Of a DNA stretch of 64,000 nt, positions 61,947 through 64,000 are shown in pieces. A program made the translations under genes and the position numbers. Location: assembly GCF_000230895.2 (NCBI RefSeq), contig NC_016604.1, positions 3,348,001-3,412,000 of the forward strand, in the 5' to 3' direction. Below the pieces are notes generated by a model. It was not told the origin of the DNA. It saw only the letters and a list, made by a program, of their open reading frames with translations, and did no database searches. The stretch comes from Mycolicibacterium rhodesiae NBB3 (lineage in GTDB: Bacteria; Actinomycetota; Actinomycetes; Mycobacteriales; Mycobacteriaceae). Positions within the stretch are counted from its first letter, which is position 1, and each line of letters opens with the position of its first letter.

Positions 61947-62521
61947 CCCCAGGCGTGCACCGTGTTCTGCGCCGGTTCCAGACCCTGCGACAGCAGAAGC
62001 TCGGTGGCGTCGGCGGCCTGCTCGCAGATCGTCGGCACCTCTTTCCACTCGGCGGAGGTGAAGGTGCCGAGTACGAACGCGGCGCCCTCCATCCGGCCGG
62101 GCGGTCGTCCGATGCCGATGCGGACCCGCTGAAACTCGTTGCTGCCCAGCGCAGAACCCAACGACCGGAGGCCATTGTGCCCGGCGACACCGCCGCCGGA
62201 CTTCAACCGGATGCGCCCGAAGTCGATATCGAGCTCATCGTGGATGACGACGATGTCGGCGGGCGCCACCGAGTAGAACTTGGCCAACGGCGCCACCTGA
62301 CGCCCGGACTCGTTCATATAGCAGCGCGGTTTGGCCAGCACCACCGGACGGCCGGCGAGCTGACCGGTGACCACTTCGGCCCCGGACTTCTTGTGCACCT
62401 TGAATCCCGAGCCGATGCGGTCGGCCAGGATGTCGGCGACGAGGAAGCCGAGGTTGTGCCGCGTCGTGGCGTACTGCGGACCGGGATTGCCGAGGCCGAC
62501 CACGAGTTGAGGCTCGGCCAT
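61943..62521 (-). CDS. pth: Peptidyl-tRNA hydrolase
   Basis: The 192-residue enzyme releases peptides from stalled peptidyl-tRNA. It shows the conserved [20 protein letters not shown] (residues 6-25, catalytic His), [20 protein letters not shown] near 62 and [20 protein letters not shown] near 92 with GHNGLRSL. It starts 6 bp after the rplY stop, the pair forming a two-gene unit as in Rv1015c-Rv1014c. Confidence 0.97.
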   Translation of the reverse strand: MAEPQLVVGLGNPGPQYATTRHNLGFLVADILADRIGSGFKVHKKSGAEVVTGQLAGRPVVLAKPRCYMNESGRQVAPLAKFYSVAPADIVVIHDELDIDFGRIRLKSGGGVAGHNGLRSLGSALGSNEFQRVRIGIGRPPGRMEGAAFVLGTFTSAEWKEVPTICEQAADATELLLSQGLEPAQNTVHAWG

Positions 62522-62527
62522 GGCGCG

Positions 62528-63211
62528 CTACTCGGATTCCGAGGCGGATGCCTCTTCGCCGGCTTCGCTCTCGCCCTCGGCAGCTTCGCCCTCGGCTGCT
62601 TCGCCCTCGGCCTCGCCTTCCCCGGCCTCGCCCGCGCCTTCGGCCTCGAGGTCTTCCTCGGTCGGCGCGGCGACGACGTTGACGACGAGCGTCTCGGGAT
62701 CCGAGATCAGCGACACCCCTTCGGGCAGCGTGATCCCGCCGGCGGTGAACTGCGTGCCGATGTCAGCGCCCTCGACCGACAGCGTGAGGCTTTCGGGGAT
62801 GGACTGCACGTCGGCCTCGATGGTGATGGTGTTCGCGTCCTGGGTGACCAGGGTGCCGGGAGTCGCCTCACCCTCGACGAGAACGTTGACCTCGACGGTC
62901 ACCTTCTCGCCGCGACGCACGACCAGCAGATCGGCGTGGGTGATGCTGCGGCGGATCGGATGGATCTCGAGCGACTTGGTCAGCGCCAGCTGCTCGGTGC
63001 CCTCGATGTCGAGGGTGAGCACCGCGTTGGTGCCGGAGTTACGCAGCACCGCGGCGAAGTCGTGGGCGTTGAGCTCGAGGTGCTGCGGATCGCTGCCGTG
63101 GCCGTAGAGGACGGTAGGCACCCGACCTGCGCGGCGGGCGCGGCGCGAAGCGCCCTTGCCGGTTTCCTTGCGGACCGTGGCGGAAAGGTTGTTCGGCGCG
63201 TTCTTGGCCAT
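62528..63211 (-). CDS. rplY: Ribosomal protein L25/Ctc, general stress type
   Basis: The 227-residue protein combines an N-terminal L25 domain ([20 protein letters not shown] at residues 14-33, [15 protein letters not shown]) with the CTC/TL5 C-terminal domain ([20 protein letters not shown]), which binds 5S rRNA. The last 45 residues are Glu/Gly/Ala-rich low-complexity ([20 protein letters not shown]). ATG 63211 has GGAGCAGC upstream. Confidence 0.97.
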   Translation of the reverse strand: MAKNAPNNLSATVRKETGKGASRRARRAGRVPTVLYGHGSDPQHLELNAHDFAAVLRNSGTNAVLTLDIEGTEQLALTKSLEIHPIRRSITHADLLVVRRGEKVTVEVNVLVEGEATPGTLVTQDANTITIEADVQSIPESLTLSVEGADIGTQFTAGGITLPEGVSLISDPETLVVNVVAAPTEEDLEAEGAGEAGEGEAEGEAAEGEAAEGESEAGEEASASESE

Positions 63212-63283
63212 TGGTGCTGCTCCTGTGTCGTGGACCGGGCACGGCCAGGGCGCAACCTGAAGAATTCAGTTCGCGTCGATAAC

Positions 63284-63309
63284 GGTGGCTTCCGAAAATC
63301 CGAGCCACC
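63284..63309 (-). promoter_or_regulatory. Hairpin in the rplY upstream region
   Basis: GGTGGCT (63284-63290) pairs with AGCCACC (63303-63309) around a 12-base loop, 73 bases before the rplY ATG. It could be a leader structure for L25 or part of the upstream gene's terminator. Confidence 0.3.
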
Positions 63310-63321
63310 CTCGCCGTGATC

Positions 63322-63349
63322 AGCAGCCAGGGTAGCCGTTGTGGCTGCT
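63322..63349 (-). terminator. Hairpin after the SDR gene
   Basis: AGCAGCCA (63322-63329) pairs with TGGCTGCT (63342-63349) around a 12-base loop, 11 bp beyond the SDR stop on the minus strand. There is no T tract, as in many mycobacterial terminators. Confidence 0.45.
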
Positions 63350-63359
63350 CAACCTCAAA

Positions 63360-64000
63360 TCAAAGTCCGAATTTGGTGTCCGTGAGCTGCTCGGACAGCT
63401 CCCAGAGCTCGCCGGCCTTGTCGCCGTCGCGGGCCAGCGGACTGCGGAACGGCGTGGGACCGGTCGGACCCCACATGGTGAACCGCGGGCCGATGAACGA
63501 GTTGCCTGGCAGGTCCTGAGTCGCCGCGTACAGCGTCTGGCGGGCACCGAAGTCGGCGTCGGTGGCGAGCTTGTTTCCGAAGCCCATCAACGTGTCGCCG
63601 ACCTTGCCGCCGGACTGTCCCTGCAGGTTGGTCGCCGAATAGCCGGGGTGGGCGGCATGCGCCTTCAGACGCGATCCGGCCGCGTCGAGGCGGCGCTGCA
63701 ATTCCTTGGTGAACAGCAGGTTGGCCAGCTTCGACTGACCGTAGGCCGGCCATGCCAGGTACGGCCGCGCCTTCCAATTCAGATCCTTGAGGTTGATCCA
63801 TCCGATGAGGTGCATCATCGAGGACACCGTCACCACGCGGTCGGTGATCTTCGGCAGCAGAAGGTTCGTCAAGGCGAAGTGGCCGAGATGATTGGTGCCG
63901 ATCTGGCTCTCGAAGCCGTCGACGGTCACGGCGTAGGGGACCGCCATGATGCCTGCGTTGTTCACCAGGACGTCGACGTTGTCGACCCCGTCGGCGAATG
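63360..64000 (-). CDS. Short-chain dehydrogenase/reductase, 5' end cut by the window
   Basis: The visible 213 codons include the SDR motifs [48 protein letters not shown] (catalytic Ser) and [20 protein letters not shown] (Tyr and Lys), then [10 protein letters not shown]. The N-terminal nucleotide-binding motif lies to the right of the window. It resembles protochlorophyllide-reductase-like/retinol-dehydrogenase-type SDRs. It ends 149 bp upstream of rplY. Confidence 0.9.
   Translation of the reverse strand, partial: FADGVDNVDVLVNNAGIMAVPYAVTVDGFESQIGTNHLGHFALTNLLLPKITDRVVTVSSMMHLIGWINLKDLNWKARPYLAWPAYGQSKLANLLFTKELQRRLDAAGSRLKAHAAHPGYSATNLQGQSGGKVGDTLMGFGNKLATDADFGARQTLYAATQDLPGNSFIGPRFTMWGPTGPTPFRSPLARDGDKAGELWELSEQLTDTKFGL

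Overview
The window is GC-rich actinobacterial DNA and reads as a non-tuberculous, probably rapid-growing mycobacterium (Mycolicibacterium type). The evidence is an mce operon, an MPT63-like secreted antigen, a PE-PPE domain protein, a hemophore-like protein, RpfB, a cyclic-nucleotide-gated lysine acetyltransferase, and a gene order that, as I recall it, follows M. tuberculosis Rv0985c to Rv1015c. No database search was possible; every family call rests on motifs I can read.

Layout. 1-8.4 kb is a conserved core: mscL (cut by the window edge), a SAF-domain protein, the zinc-ribbon chaperone ruc with a CIRCE operator, an HTTM membrane-protein pair, 5-formyl-THF cyclo-ligase, galU, moeA, rimJ, sepX and tRNA-Ala(CGC). 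8.4-27.6 kb looks like an accessory block placed between sepX/tRNA-Ala and the acetyltransferase: an MPT63-like protein, a peroxiredoxin fused to DUF742, a six-gene mceA-F operon with no yrbE permease genes, a TetR/enoyl-CoA hydratase divergon, small secreted proteins, a thiolase/DUF35 set, a PAQR protein, and an SDR plus LigD-type polymerase pair. 27.7-35.1 kb holds the cAMP-type lysine acetyltransferase, a shikimate-dehydrogenase-like protein, a Spo0M/arrestin-like protein, lipoproteins and a PE-PPE protein. 35-52.5 kb returns to core order (AlkB-like, arcA, pmt, rsmI, pabB, metG, tatD, rpfB, ksgA, ispE). It carries three insertions: soxR ahead of the AlkB-like gene, a tandem duplication of an oxidoreductase plus ECF41 sigma factor cassette between pabB and metG, and a soluble Ser/Thr kinase placed head-on between ksgA and ispE. 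52.7-64 kb carries a fatty acyl-AMP ligase, a drug-type ABC exporter, a TetR/phosphotransferase pair, an Fe-S reductase-like protein, a cutinase, pth, rplY and the start of an SDR.

Regulation visible in the sequence. Many genes show a TANNNT -10 hexamer 6-7 bases before an ATG or GTG, the mark of leaderless mycobacterial transcripts; this fixes the starts of several genes (for example arcA at 36256, the ABC ATPase at 54528, the peroxiredoxin at 9968). Three divergent pairs (cyclo-ligase/galU, pmt/rsmI, metG/tatD) share one composite ANNNTANNNT element that gives a -10 on each strand. Specific operators include CIRCE for ruc, a 9-bp-arm SoxR box over the soxR -10, and two matching TGTCAC-N17-TGTC promoters ahead of the duplicated ECF41 cassettes.

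Best leads for something undescribed: a free-standing small RNA at about 40140-40226 with its own promoter, three hairpins and a 14-bp terminator stem; the duplicated ECF41 cassettes with duplicated promoters; the peroxiredoxin-DUF742 fusion; the permease-less mce operon; the shared bidirectional -10 elements; and ksgA, which has no ATG, GTG or TTG start and appears to begin at CTG.
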